From Roseisolibacter agri (lineage in GTDB: Bacteria; Gemmatimonadota; Gemmatimonadetes; Gemmatimonadales; Gemmatimonadaceae): a stretch of DNA of 64,000 bases. Position numbers and translations under genes: made by a program. Each line of letters begins with the position of its first letter. Position 1 is the first letter of the stretch. Below the pieces are notes generated by a model. That model was not told where the DNA came from and made no database searches. It saw nothing but the letters and a program-made list of their open reading frames with translations. The stretch spans positions 1-64,000 of the forward strand of contig NZ_BRXS01000008.1 in the NCBI RefSeq assembly GCF_030159095.1, in the 5' to 3' direction. Positions 30,990 through 41,600 of the stretch are shown here, piece by piece.

Positions 30990-33641
30990 GTGTCCCGCAT
31001 CCCCGGCCTCCGCCGCGTCTTCCAGTTCCCGCACCGCACGGCGCGCATCGTTGCCGCTGATGTCGACGAGGAGCTCGCCTTCCACCTCGACCTACGCGCC
31101 GCGGAGCTGATGGCCGAGCGCGGCCTGAACGCCGAGGCCGCCCGCGCCGAGGCGCTCCGCCAGTTCGGCGACTTGGAGGAGGCCCGCCGGTACCTGCGCG
31201 CGCTCGATGCGCGCACCGAATCCGCTGCCCGGAGACGCGACATGCTCGAGACCCTCGTGCGGGACCTCCGCTTCGCGTTCCGCGGGTTGCGGCGCGCGCC
31301 GCTGCTCGCGATCACCGCCGTTGCCATCCTCGCCCTCGGGCTCGCGACGGCCGCGGCGATGCTGAGCGTCTCGGACGCGGTCCTCCGCCGCCCGCTTCCC
31401 GTGGCCGACGCGGGCCGCCTCGTCGTGCTCTGGAACCTGCGTGGCGACAACATCGAGCACGGGTTGCTGCCCCAGCAGGTCGCGCCGTTCGCGCGGGATA
31501 GCCGCACGCTCCGCGCGGTCGCCGGCTACGCGCACTTCGGCGTCTACCCGTTTCCGCTTTACGACGGCGGGCGGCCGCTCGTGCTGCCGCAGGGCCGCGT
31601 GACCGGCAACTTCTTCGACGTATTGGGCGCCCGCCCTGCGCTCGGCCGGCTCCTCCGCCCGGAGGACGACGTCCCCGGCGCTCCGGGTGTGCTGGTGCTG
31701 AGCCACGACACGTGGCGGCGCGCGTTCGCGGGCGACCCGCGCGTCGTCGGGCGGCGCCTGCACCTGGCGAGCGTGGGGCGCGACTTCACCGTCGTCGGCG
31801 TCGCCCCGCCCGGGCTCGACTTCCCGGTGGGTGCGGCGTACTGGGCGCCGCTCGCCACCGCGGGCCCGAGCACGGCCGACCTCGTCGGCCGCCTCGCCCC
31901 GGGGCGCACGCCGCGGGAGGCAGCCGCGGAGCTCTACGCCTGGAGCGGCCCGCGCGCGCCCGAGGCGCACCTGACGGGCGCGCACGCCGCCCCGTTCGGC
32001 GACGCCGTCGTGGGCGCCAGCCGCCCGACGCTCGTGGTGCTCACGGCGGCCGCCGGGCTCCTCCTCCTCATCGCCGCGGTGAACGTCAGCACGCTGCTCG
32101 TCCTCCGCACCACGGCGCGGGCGCGCGAGCTGGCCGTGCGCCGCGCGCTCGGCGCGCGCCCGTGGGACGTCGCCCGCCCGCTCGCGGCCGAGTGCTTACT
32201 GCTGGTTCTCGCAGGGGGCACGCTCGGGGTGTTGGGTGGCGCGGTGCTCCTCCGCGCGTTCGTGGCGACTGCGTCGGCGCGCGTGCCGGTGGTGCCGCGC
32301 GCCGACCTGATCGGCCTCGCACCGGGGCCGGTGCTCCTAGCCCTGGGCCTCACGCTCGGCGCCGTCCTCCTCGCTGGCGTGCTGCCGGTGCGCTCGTTAG
32401 TCCGCGCGCCGGTCGCGCCCACGCTGCGCCTTGACGCGCGCGCCGGCCGGGGGACGCGCGGGCGGGCGCGGACGCGCCAGGGCCTCGTGGCGGCGCAGGC
32501 GGCGCTCGCGCTTGTGCTGCTCGCCGGGGCGGGACTCTTGGTGCGCTCGCTCGCCAAGCTCGAGCGCGTCGACCACGGCTACGCGCCGGGCGGCCTGCTC
32601 ATCGCGCAGATCACCATGTCGCAGGCCGACTACACGACGGCACCGGCGTTCCGAGGCGTGCTGGCCCGCGCGTACGCCCGGCTCCGCGCCGTGCCGGGCG
32701 TCACGTCCGTCACGCCCGTGCTCATCCCGCCGTTCCTCGGCGCGACCGTGTGGTCGTGGCCGACGGTCGTCCGCGGCCCGGACGGGGGCACAGGCGGGGC
32801 GGTGCAGTCGTTCCCAGTCGAGGCGGGCGGCGCCGAGTATTTCCGCACGATGGGCGTCCCGATCCGCCGGGGCCGCGGGATCACGGACGCCGACGGCGAG
32901 CACGCGACGCCGGTGGTCGTCGTGAGCGAGGCCGCCGCGCGACGGCTCTTCCCGGGGCGCGACCCCATCGGCCAGCAGCTCCGATTCCCCACCGCCGACA
33001 GCACCGCGTGGTGGACGGTGGTGGGCGTGGCCGGCGACATCCGCTACCGCAGCCTGCGCGAGGCCACACCCACGCTCTACCTCTCCTACCAGCAGGTGGG
33101 CGACCAGGGGGAGATCGCGCTCCGCACTACGGGTGACCCGGCACGCCTGGTCCCGGCGCTCCGGCGCGCGCTCGCCGAGGTGGACCCGCGGCTCGGGCTG
33201 TGGGACGCGCGCCCGATGGGCGACTACCTGGCCGGCCCGCTCGCCGTGCCGCGGCTCGCGACCGCGCTCGCGGCGGGGTTCGGTCTGGTCGCGGCCGTGC
33301 TGGTGGGACTCGGTCTCTACGGCGTGACGGCGGCCGCCGTGGGCGAGCGGACGCGCGAGTTCGGCGTGCGCTCAGCGTTAGGCGCCACGCCCGGCGCGCT
33401 GCGGAGCACGGTGCTCCGCCAAGCGCTCGCCGTGGCCGGGGCCGGGGCGGTGGTGGGGCTCGCGGGCGCGTGGGGCGCGTCGCGGCTCGTGCGCGCGGTG
33501 CTCTACGACGTGAGCCCCGCCGACCCGGCCGCCCTTACCGGCGCGGTCGCGCTGCTCGTTGTGGTCGCGCTCGCGGCGGCGTACGGCCCGGCGCGGCGCG
33601 CAACGCGTGTCGACCCCGCCGGCGCGCTCCGCGCGGAATAG
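30990..33641 (+). CDS. MacB/FtsX-type ABC permease (PadR-linked)
   Basis: The 883-residue product from GTG has a soluble N-terminal helical region (DVDEELAFHLDLRAAELMAE, a feature of this permease class). Two FtsX units follow, each with a first membrane segment (LLAITAVAILALGLATAAA and LVAAQAALALVLLAGAGLL), a periplasmic MacB-like domain and a block of three segments. The motif RELAVRRALGARPWDV and its counterpart TREFGVRSALGATPG lie at the coupling helices. No ATPase gene is adjacent, as is usual for these fused permeases. The substrate is unknown; export of lipids, peptides or antibiotics is possible. Confidence 0.9.
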   Translation: MSRIPGLRRVFQFPHRTARIVAADVDEELAFHLDLRAAELMAERGLNAEAARAEALRQFGDLEEARRYLRALDARTESAARRRDMLETLVRDLRFAFRGLRRAPLLAITAVAILALGLATAAAMLSVSDAVLRRPLPVADAGRLVVLWNLRGDNIEHGLLPQQVAPFARDSRTLRAVAGYAHFGVYPFPLYDGGRPLVLPQGRVTGNFFDVLGARPALGRLLRPEDDVPGAPGVLVLSHDTWRRAFAGDPRVVGRRLHLASVGRDFTVVGVAPPGLDFPVGAAYWAPLATAGPSTADLVGRLAPGRTPREAAAELYAWSGPRAPEAHLTGAHAAPFGDAVVGASRPTLVVLTAAAGLLLLIAAVNVSTLLVLRTTARARELAVRRALGARPWDVARPLAAECLLLVLAGGTLGVLGGAVLLRAFVATASARVPVVPRADLIGLAPGPVLLALGLTLGAVLLAGVLPVRSLVRAPVAPTLRLDARAGRGTRGRARTRQGLVAAQAALALVLLAGAGLLVRSLAKLERVDHGYAPGGLLIAQITMSQADYTTAPAFRGVLARAYARLRAVPGVTSVTPVLIPPFLGATVWSWPTVVRGPDGGTGGAVQSFPVEAGGAEYFRTMGVPIRRGRGITDADGEHATPVVVVSEAAARRLFPGRDPIGQQLRFPTADSTAWWTVVGVAGDIRYRSLREATPTLYLSYQQVGDQGEIALRTTGDPARLVPALRRALAEVDPRLGLWDARPMGDYLAGPLAVPRLATALAAGFGLVAAVLVGLGLYGVTAAAVGERTREFGVRSALGATPGALRSTVLRQALAVAGAGAVVGLAGAWGASRLVRAVLYDVSPADPAALTGAVALLVVVALAAAYGPARRATRVDPAGALRAE

Positions 33642-33862
33642 TCGGTCGGCGGGGCTTCGGGGTGCTGCTACCGTGCCGAGCGGCATGAGCGAGAAACCCA
33701 TCTCCGCCGGTCGGTAGTGCGGCGGCGCCACTTCTGATGCGGCGGTCCGTTACGCGCAGGCCGTGGCCGCCGCGGAGCCCAGTGTTGAATCAAGATCTCA
33801 GTTCCGCTGCGCGCAGTGGGTAGTCGGACGCCGACAGTGCGGACCAAGCCCACCACCACGGA

Positions 33863-34763
33863 GTGGATATGAGACCCGGGGACCAGATGGCGGCCCGGCA
33901 CGAGTTGACCGTGGCGGAGTGGGCGCGAATCGCGCCCCTCCTGCCAGCCCGCGAGACGCGGGGAACGTACTACGCCGACCATCGGCGTGTGCTCAACGGA
34001 ATGCTCTATCGACACGCCACCGGCTGCGCGTGGCGCGACCTGCCCGAGCGCTACGGGCCGTGGTCGACGGTCGCCTCACGCCAGCGGCGCTGGACCCGCG
34101 AGGGACTGTGGGAGCGCATCCTCGCGGCGCTCCAGCGCGAGCTGGCCGCCGCGGGGCGGATCGACTGGGAGCTGTGGTGCATCGACGGCAGTCACGTCCG
34201 GGCGCATCGCCACGCCGCGGGCGCGGGGGGAAAACCTGCCCGCGGGGGAGCCGCCCGACCACGCGCTCGGGCGTAGCCGCGGCGGGTTCACCACAAAGCG
34301 GCACCTCGTGACCGACGGGCGCGGGCTGCCGCTCGCCGTCGCGCTCAGTGCCGGGCAGGCGCACGAGAGCCGGTACGCCACGCGCGTGCTCGATGCGGTG
34401 CGCATCCCGCGCCGCACGCCCGGCCGGCCGCGCCTCAGACCCGAGGCGCTCGCCGGTGACAAGGGGTACAGCTACCCCGCGATTCGCGCCTGGCTGCGTC
34501 GCCACGGTGTGCGCGCCGTCATCCCGGAGCGGGCCGACTAAGTGCGGCAGCGTGCACATCGGCCGGGGCGCAGGCCACGGTTCGCCCGGGCAGCCTACCG
34601 GCGTCGCAGCGCCATCGAGTGCACCGTCGGTGCGCTCAAGGAGGCACGCGCGGTCGCCACGCGTTACGAGAAGCTCGCGATCCACTACCTCGCCCTCGTG
34701 CAGCTCAGCATGATCCGCTTCCTCGTGCGCCGGCTCGAACGCCCCCTGCCACACAAAGCCTAG
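33863..34763 (+). mobile_element. IS5-family insertion element remnant, transposase broken
   Basis: The DDE transposase is spread over two frames plus a stop. The first frame (33863 or 33887 to 34276) has HELTVAEWARIAPLLP, GCAWRDLPERYGPWST and WCIDGSHVRAH (first Asp). A +1 change at a G6A4 run (34225-34234) leads to GRSRGGFTTKRHLVTDGRGL and GDKGYSYPAIRAWLRRHGV (second Asp). TAA at 34539-34541 interrupts it before YRRRSAIECTVGALKEARAV (the catalytic Glu region). About 280 residues in all match IS5/IS427-type enzymes. I could not find terminal inverted repeats or a target duplication by eye. The shift could be programmed, but the stop argues for decay. Confidence 0.8.
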
Positions 34764-34887
34764 CGCAGCCCATGTGGCCGGACTCGCCGGAGGTCGCCGG
34801 ACGTCGCCTGGCGGACTCCGGGAATCCCTGACCCGGTATCAGGTTGATGGCGGTACCGAGCACCCGCGACCGGGGTATCTTCCTCTC

Positions 34888-35304
34888 GTGCCTTCCGCTC
34901 TCCGCCGCCTCGCCGCGTTCGTCAGCGGCGTGATGATGCTCGTCCTCCTGCTCGCCGAGTCCGGCTTCGCCTGCGCGATGCAGGAGATGGTGTCGTCCGC
35001 GGGTGCGGGCGCCGGGATGAGCGCGATGGCGGACATGCCCGGCATGGCGGCCATGGCCGAGATGGCGGATGTGGCGCCGCCGGACGGCACCGCCCCGGCG
35101 GAGGGCCAGGACGAGGCCCCCTGCCGATTCCCGTGGGCGCCCTCCGGGTGCCGGGACATGGCCCCCTGCGCGCCGGCCGCGCTGACCGTCGCCGCCTGGC
35201 GAGCCGAGGGTGGCGCGCGCGTGCACGACGTGCAGCGAGCGGCCGCGGTCCTCGCGCCGCCGTCGTTCGGCACGCCTCCCGAGCTGCCCCCTCCTCGGGC
35301 GTAG
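34888..35304 (+). CDS. Small secreted Met/Cys-rich protein at head of the cus operon
   Basis: The 138-residue product from GTG 34888 starts with a leader (LRRLAAFVSGVMMLVLLLAESGFAC) and continues with a Met-rich stretch (MSAMADMPGMAAMAEMADV). Four further Cys occur (ACAMQ, PCRFP, GCRDMAPC). It resembles in size, leader and position the protein at 52117, which heads the other RND operon (shared SALRRLLAF-type leader). I do not recognise the family. It may be a periplasmic metal carrier for the pump. Confidence 0.7.
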   Translation: MPSALRRLAAFVSGVMMLVLLLAESGFACAMQEMVSSAGAGAGMSAMADMPGMAAMAEMADVAPPDGTAPAEGQDEAPCRFPWAPSGCRDMAPCAPAALTVAAWRAEGGARVHDVQRAAAVLAPPSFGTPPELPPPRA

Positions 35305-35437
35305 TCCACCTCACGCCGGCATCGGGCCGGTCGTGAGCCGCTCCCGGGCCGTGCGGCCCGGGGGACGCCCGCGCCGTCGACTCCCCGTAAGTGCGGGTGC
35401 GTCCGGGTGCGCGGGGTGGACTCGTGCTCGAACCCTC

Positions 35438-37165
35438 ATGCAGCTCGCACGTGTTGGCGCCGGCGTTGTCGGCGTGTTGTTGGTCGTGGCCGGCGCGGGA
35501 GTCGTCGCCGCGCAGGCGGTACCGTCCGTCCCGCCACGATCCGTAGCAGCCCCCACCACGCCCGCCGCAGCGCCTGCCGCAGCGCCTGCCGCGGCGCCCG
35601 GTGAGCCTGCTGACGTCGACGCGCTCGTCGCGCACGCGCTCGCCGCCAACCCCCTCCCGCGGGCCGCGGCGGCGCGTCTCGACGCGGCGCAGGCTCGCGT
35701 GAGCCCCGCCGGCGCCCGGCCGGACCCGATGCTGATGGCGGGGGTGCAGAACCTCCCGGTCACCGACCCGGGCTTCGCCGACGAGATGACGATGGCGATG
35801 GTCGGGGTCGGGCAGACGATCCCCGTCCGCGGCAAGCTCGCGCTCCGCCGCCGTACCGCGGAGCGGCAGGTCGACGCCGCGCGGGCGGACGTCGAACGGA
35901 CGCGGCTCGAGGTCGCGCGCGACGTGCGCGTCGCGTTCTACGAGTTGGCGTATCTCGACCACGCCCTCGCCGGAGTCGAGCGGAACCGCCGCGTCTTGGT
36001 GGATCTGGTCCGGGCGGCGGAGGCGCGGTACGGCGCCGGTGCCGACCTCGCGCAGGGGGCGAGCGCGGGAATGGGATCAGCCGGCGCCGCCGCGTCGCCT
36101 CCGCGCCCGCCGTCTGCGATGTCCCCGGCGATGGTGGCCGCGTCGGGATCCCCCGTCCCAGCCGGCGGCGGCATGACCTCTGGCGGGATGACCGGGATGG
36201 GCGGGACTGGGCGTGGCGCAGCCGGTGTCGCGCCCCCGACGCCGCTGAGCGCCGGACCTGCCGCGGGCTCGACCGGTGGCATGTCGTCGGGTGGGATGTC
36301 GTCGGGTGGGATGACCGGCGGCAGCATGCGCTCCGCCGGCGGGATGGCCGGCGGAGCGCTGCAGGAGATCCTGCGTGCGCGCACCGACCTCGCACGCCTG
36401 GGCGAGGACGCGTCGGCGCTCCAGGAGGAGCGGCGCGCGGTGCGCGCGCGCCTCAACGCGGCGCTCGACCGGCCGTCCGACACGCCGGTCGACGCGCCCC
36501 GGGTGCCGGAGCGGATCGTGCGCGCGGCGGTCGCCGACTCGGGGCGTGACGTCCGCTTCGCGTCGGCCGCGCTGGGGGCGCGCGCGGCCGACTCGCCGCT
36601 GCCCACGGTCGACGTGCTCCAGGCGTTGGCGACCAGCCGGAGCCCGGCGCTCCGCGCGCACGAGGCGCTGATCGCGGCGCAGGGCGCGCAGGTGGAGCTC
36701 GCGCGCCGCGAGCGCATGCCGGACATCGACGTCGCCGTCCAGTACGGGGTGCGACCGATGCACCCGGACATGGTGACGGCGACCGTGTCGGTGCCGCTGC
36801 CGATGCAGCGCGGCCGGGTGCAGGACCAGGCGGTCGCCGGCGCGCGGGCGGAGCTCGCCGGCCTCGAGGCGGAGCACCACCGGCAGCGCAACGCCATCCG
36901 CGCCGAGGTGGCGCGGCTGCACGGCGAGGCGGAGCGGGCACGGACGCAGCTCGCGCTCCTCAAGGCCGTCGTGCTGCCGCAGGCGCACGCAGCGCTCGCG
37001 GCGGGTGCGGCGAGCTATCAGGCGGGACAGGCGGGACTCAGCGCCGTGCTCGACGCCCGGGCCGCCGTGTTCAACCAGGAGACGGCGTACTTCCGCGCTC
37101 TCTCGGAGTTCGCGAAGGCCGTCGCCGAGCTGGAGCTCGTCGTCGGCGGAGAGGTGCTGCCGTGA
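35438..37165 (+). CDS. cusC-like: TolC/CusC-type outer-membrane efflux channel
   Basis: The product has 575 residues with a signal peptide, an Ala/Pro linker and two outer-membrane efflux domains (DALVAHALAANPLPRAAAAR; later VDVLQALATSRSPALRAHEA). Coiled-coil helices are Ala/Arg/Glu-rich. A Met/Gly-rich insert occupies about residues 208-306 between the halves (GGMTSGGMTGMGG, GGMSSGGMSSGGMTGG), not typical of TolC proteins. The channel would carry Cu or Ag out with the following adaptor and pump. Its stop overlaps the GTG of the adaptor gene. Confidence 0.92.
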   Translation: MQLARVGAGVVGVLLVVAGAGVVAAQAVPSVPPRSVAAPTTPAAAPAAAPAAAPGEPADVDALVAHALAANPLPRAAAARLDAAQARVSPAGARPDPMLMAGVQNLPVTDPGFADEMTMAMVGVGQTIPVRGKLALRRRTAERQVDAARADVERTRLEVARDVRVAFYELAYLDHALAGVERNRRVLVDLVRAAEARYGAGADLAQGASAGMGSAGAAASPPRPPSAMSPAMVAASGSPVPAGGGMTSGGMTGMGGTGRGAAGVAPPTPLSAGPAAGSTGGMSSGGMSSGGMTGGSMRSAGGMAGGALQEILRARTDLARLGEDASALQEERRAVRARLNAALDRPSDTPVDAPRVPERIVRAAVADSGRDVRFASAALGARAADSPLPTVDVLQALATSRSPALRAHEALIAAQGAQVELARRERMPDIDVAVQYGVRPMHPDMVTATVSVPLPMQRGRVQDQAVAGARAELAGLEAEHHRQRNAIRAEVARLHGEAERARTQLALLKAVVLPQAHAALAAGAASYQAGQAGLSAVLDARAAVFNQETAYFRALSEFAKAVAELELVVGGEVLP

Positions 37166-38643
37166 GCGACGACAGGACGAACCAGCAGAACCACGCGAAG
37201 GGGGATGAGGCGGCGCACGAGACGACTCACCGGCGTCCAGGCGTCGTGTCGCCGCCTGCGCGAGCCTCACGGCGCATGGTCTGGGCGGCAGCCGCTGCGA
37301 GCCTTCTCGCGGTGGGCGCCGCAGGCGTCGCGGTGACGCGCGGCGGCCGTGATAGTGCGGCTGCCGCCGCGCAGCTCGTGAGCGGCATGGATGGCATGCA
37401 GGACATGCCGGGCATGCCCGGGATGTCGATGGGCGGGGACGGCTCTGTGCGGCTCACGGCGGCTCAGGTCCGCCAGTTCGGCGTCACGTTCGGCACGGTC
37501 GAGGAGCGCGTGCTCACGGCCGCCGTCCGCACGGCGGGCGTGGTGGCGGTCGACGAGCGCCGCCTCGCCGCCGTCGTGCCGCGATTCGCCGGCTACGTGG
37601 AGCGGCTCCTCGTCGAGACGACGGGCGAGCGGGTAGGACGCGGCCAGGCGCTCGCGGACGTGTACGCGCCCGAGGTGCTCGCCGCGCAGGAGGAGCTGCT
37701 CGTGGCGCGGCGCCTCGGGAGCGCGCTGGCGGCGAGCGCGGTGCCGGGCGTCGCGGTGCCCCCGGCGGACCTGGTGGCGGCCGCCCGGCGCCGCCTGCTG
37801 CTCATGGGCGTGGGCGCGGGGGAGATCGATGCCGTGCTGCGGACCGGGCGCGCGCGTCGGACGGTGACGCTGCGGGCCCCCGCGTCGGGCGTCGTGCTCG
37901 AGAAGCGCGTCGTGCAGGGGCAGGCGGTCGCCGCCGGGGAGCCACTCTACACCATCGCGGACCTCGGCGCCGTGTGGGTCGAGGCGGAGCTGCGCGAAGC
38001 CGACGCGGCGAGCGTGCGCCAGGGGAGTGCCGCGGAGGTCGAGCTCGCGGCGTACCCCGGCCGCACGCTCAAGGGGACCGTCGCCTCCGTCTACCCGACG
38101 CTCGACGCCGCGACGCGCACGCTACGCGCCCGCGTCGTCGTGGCGAACGCGGACGGTCTGCTGCGCCCCGGGATGTACGCCACCGTCCGGTTTTCGACGC
38201 CGACCCGGCGCGCACTGACGGTGCCCGCGACGGCGATCATCCGCACGGGCGAGCGCTCGGTCGTCTTCGCCGACATGGGCGCCGGGCGGCTCATGCCGCA
38301 CGACGTCGAGACCGGCCGCGCGTCCGGCGAGTTCGTCGAGGTGCTGGCCGGGGTGGAGCCCGGCCAGCGGGTCGTCACCTCGGCGCAGTACCTCCTCGAG
38401 TCGGAGTCGAACCTCGCCGAGGTGATGCGCGCGATGATGGGGCAGATGGGGAGCCAAGGCATGGGCGACATGCCGGGCATGGAAGGCATGCCCGGCATGG
38501 AAGGCATGCCCGGGATGGAGGGCATGCCGGGCATGGAGGCCAAGGGGGCGGACACGCGTGGGCTGCCCCCGGCCGCTCCCGCGCGGCCGCAAGGAGGCTC
38601 GCACGGGAGCCCGCAGGGTCTCACGCAGCCGCCGCGGAGGTGA
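37162..38643 (+). CDS. cusB: CusB-type RND periplasmic adaptor
   Basis: The product has 493 residues; the GTG overlaps the channel stop (GTGA). One N-terminal membrane anchor (WAAAAASLLAVGAAGVAV) is followed by a Met patch (MDGMQDMPGMPGMSMGG), then barrel-sandwich and lipoyl-like halves (VVPRFAGYVERLLVETTGE, TLRAPASGVVLEKRVVQGQ) and membrane-proximal domains. The C-terminal tail has four MPGMEG repeats (18-bp units, about 38468-38537). CusB adaptors bind Cu(I)/Ag(I) with Met and hand it to CusA, so the additional Met fit copper or silver. Confidence 0.94.
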   Translation: MSDDRTNQQNHAKGDEAAHETTHRRPGVVSPPARASRRMVWAAAAASLLAVGAAGVAVTRGGRDSAAAAAQLVSGMDGMQDMPGMPGMSMGGDGSVRLTAAQVRQFGVTFGTVEERVLTAAVRTAGVVAVDERRLAAVVPRFAGYVERLLVETTGERVGRGQALADVYAPEVLAAQEELLVARRLGSALAASAVPGVAVPPADLVAAARRRLLLMGVGAGEIDAVLRTGRARRTVTLRAPASGVVLEKRVVQGQAVAAGEPLYTIADLGAVWVEAELREADAASVRQGSAAEVELAAYPGRTLKGTVASVYPTLDAATRTLRARVVVANADGLLRPGMYATVRFSTPTRRALTVPATAIIRTGERSVVFADMGAGRLMPHDVETGRASGEFVEVLAGVEPGQRVVTSAQYLLESESNLAEVMRAMMGQMGSQGMGDMPGMEGMPGMEGMPGMEGMPGMEAKGADTRGLPPAAPARPQGGSHGSPQGLTQPPRR

Positions 38644-38647
38644 TCCG

Positions 38648-41600
38648 ATGCTGACGCACATCCTCCGCGGTGTGATCGCGTGGTCCGTCCGGCACACGCG
38701 GGTCGTGCTCGCGGTCACGGCGCTCCTGACACTCGCCGGCGCGTGGGCGGCGCTCCGCACGCCGGTGGACGCGATTCCCGACCTGTCGGACGTGCAGGTG
38801 GTCGTGATGACCGAGTGGCCCGGTCAGGCGCCCGCGCTCGTCGAGGACCAGGTCACGTACCCGCTCTCGACCGAGTTGCTCAAGGTGCCGCGCACGAAGG
38901 TGGTGCGCGGGATGAGCCAGTTCGGGCTCTCCGCCGTCTACGTCGTGTTCGAGGACGGGACGGACCTCTACTGGGCGCGCTCGCGCGTGCTCGAGTACCT
39001 GAACGCGGCGCGCGAACGGCTTCCCGACGGCGCGATGCCGATGATGGGGCCCGACGCGACCGGCGTCGGCTGGGTCATGCAGTACATCCTCGCCGACACG
39101 ACGGGGCGCCTGAACCTGGCCGACCTGCGCGCGGTGCAGGACTTCACCGTGAAGCCGGCGCTCACGGCGGTGCCGGGCGTCGCCGAGATCGCGACGCTCG
39201 GCGGCTTCGAGAAGCAGTACCAGGTCGAGGTCGACCCGACGCGCCTGCTCGCGTACGGCCTGTCGATGGCGCAGGTGGTCGCGGCGGTGCAGGCGTCGAA
39301 CGCGGACGTCGGCGGGCGCGTGCTGGAGATGGGGGGCACGGAGTACGTGGTGCGGGGCCGCGGGCGCTTCGCGACGCTCGACGACCTGCGCGCCGTGGTG
39401 CTCGCGACCGGCCCCGCCGGCGCGCCGGTCACGGTCGGCGACGTGGCGACCGTGCAGCTCGGGCCGGAGCTGCGTCGCGGCATCGCGGACCTGAACGGCC
39501 GGGGGGAAGTAGTCACCGGGTTCGTCGTGATGCGCTACGGCGAGAACCCGCGCGACGTGATCGACGGCGTGAAGGCGCGCATGGCGCGGCTCGAGGGGGC
39601 GCTGCCGCGCGGCGTCACGTTCGTGGCCGGCTACGACCGGTCGGGGCTCATCGACCACGCGGTCGCGAACCTCCGCGAGAAGCTCGTCGAGGAGTCGCTG
39701 ATCGTCGCCGCGGTGACCGTGCTCTTCCTGCTGCACGCGTCGAGCGCGCTGGTCGCGGTAGTGACGCTGCCGGTCGGGATTCTCATGGCGTTCCTCGCGA
39801 TGCGCGCGCTCGGGCTCACCGCCAACATCATGAGCCTGGGCGGGATCGCCATCGCCATCGGCGCCATGATCGACGCGTCGGTGGTGATGGTGGAGAACTA
39901 CCACAAGCACCTCGAACGCCACCTCGCCGGTCGAGATCCTGCAGGTCGCCCGGCGGGTCGCGATGGCGACGGCGCCCTGGACGCGGCACGCCTGCCGGCA
40001 GGGGAGCGCTGGCGACTGGTGCGCGAGTCGGCCGGCGAGGTCGGCCCCTCGCTCTTCGTCTCGCTCCTGCTGATCACGGTGTCGTTCCTCCCCATCTTCG
40101 CCCTCGAGGCGCAGGAGGGGCGGCTCTTCCACCCGCTCGCGTGGACGAAGACGCTGGCGATGGCGGCCGCTGCGCTGCTCTCGGTGACGCTCGTGCCGGT
40201 GCTCATGGGGCTCCTCATCCGAGGTGGCGTGAGGCCCGAGGTGGCGAACCCGGTGAACCGCGCGCTGATCCGCGCGTACCGCCCCGTGATTGCCCTGGTG
40301 CTCCGGCACCGATGGGCGACCGTCGGCGGCGCGGCCGCGGTGCTCGCGGTGACCGTCCTGCCGTGGGCGCGCCTGGGCAGCGAGTTCATGCCGCCCCTCG
40401 ATGAGCAGAGCGTGATGGACATGCCGTCGCTCGCGCCGGGCGTGGGTGCCGAGCAGGCGAAGGCGATCCTCCGCCAGCGCGACCGCGCGCTCGCCGCGAT
40501 CCCCGAGGTCGCGATGGTGCTCGGCAAGGTCGGGCGCGCCGAGACGGCGACCGACATGGCGCCGATGTCCATGATCGAGTCGACGGTGCTCCTCAAGCCG
40601 CAGACCGAGTGGCGCGACGGCGTCACGCGGGACTCGCTGATGGCGGAGATCGACCGCCGCGTCCGGACGCCTGGCGTCGCCAACATGTGGTCGATGCCCA
40701 TCAAGAATCGGCTCGACATGCTGGCGACGGGCATCAAGACGCCGGTCGGCATCAAGGTGTTCGGCCCCGACGCCGCGACGCTCGACCGCGTCGGCCAGCA
40801 GATCGAGCGCATGCTCCCGCGGGTGTCGGGCACGGGCTCGGTGTTCGCCGAGCGCACCGTCGGCGGCCGCTACCTGGACGTGGCGGTCGACCGCGAGGCG
40901 GCGGCACGCTACGGCCTCACGGTGGGCGAGGTGCAGGCGGCGCTCGCCGCGGCCGTCGGCGGTGCGCCGGCCGGGCAGGTGCTCGAGGGGCGCGAGCGGT
41001 ACTCGGTGCTCGTGCGCTACCCCCGCGCGCTGCGCGCCGACCCGGAGGCCGTCCGGAACGTGCTCGTCTTGACGCCCTCCGGCGCGCAGGTGCCGCTCGG
41101 GCAGGTGGCGCGGGTCGGCGTGGCGCGCGGCGCGACGCTCATCAAGTCCGAGGACGCGCAGCTCAACAACGTCGTCTACGTCGACGTGCGCGGGCGCGAC
41201 GTCGGCGGCTACGTGGACGAGGCGCGGGCCCTGCTCGCGCGCGCGCTGCGGCTCCCTCCCGGATACCGGCTGGAGTGGTCGGGGCAGTTCGAGGCGATGG
41301 AGCGCGCGGAGCGGCGACTGAAGATCGTCGTGCCGGCGACGCTCGCGGTCATCTTCCTGCTGCTCTACGCGAACTTCCGGAGTGCCGCCGAGAGCGCGCT
41401 GGTGATGCTCTCGTTGCCGTTCGCGCTCGTGGGCGGCGTGTGGCTGCTCTGGCTGCTCGACTACAACCAGAGCGTCGCCACTGCGGTCGGCTTCGTCGCA
41501 CTCGCGGGCGTGGCGGCGGAGACCGGCGTCATCATGCTCCTGTATCTGGACCACGCATACCGGGACCGGCGCGCGGCCGGGCTCCTCCGCTCACGCGCGG

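Noticed and set aside
31556-31570. TTTACG string
   Set aside because: Only one half-site, inside the ABC permease gene.
34225-34234. Programmed -1 frameshift in the transposase
   Set aside because: The second frame requires a +1 change, not -1, and a later in-frame stop suggests decay instead.
38621-41554. Minus-strand open frame of 977 codons opposite cusA
   Set aside because: It is the complement of the CusA gene and shows His/Arg/Glu-rich composition with no domain pattern.
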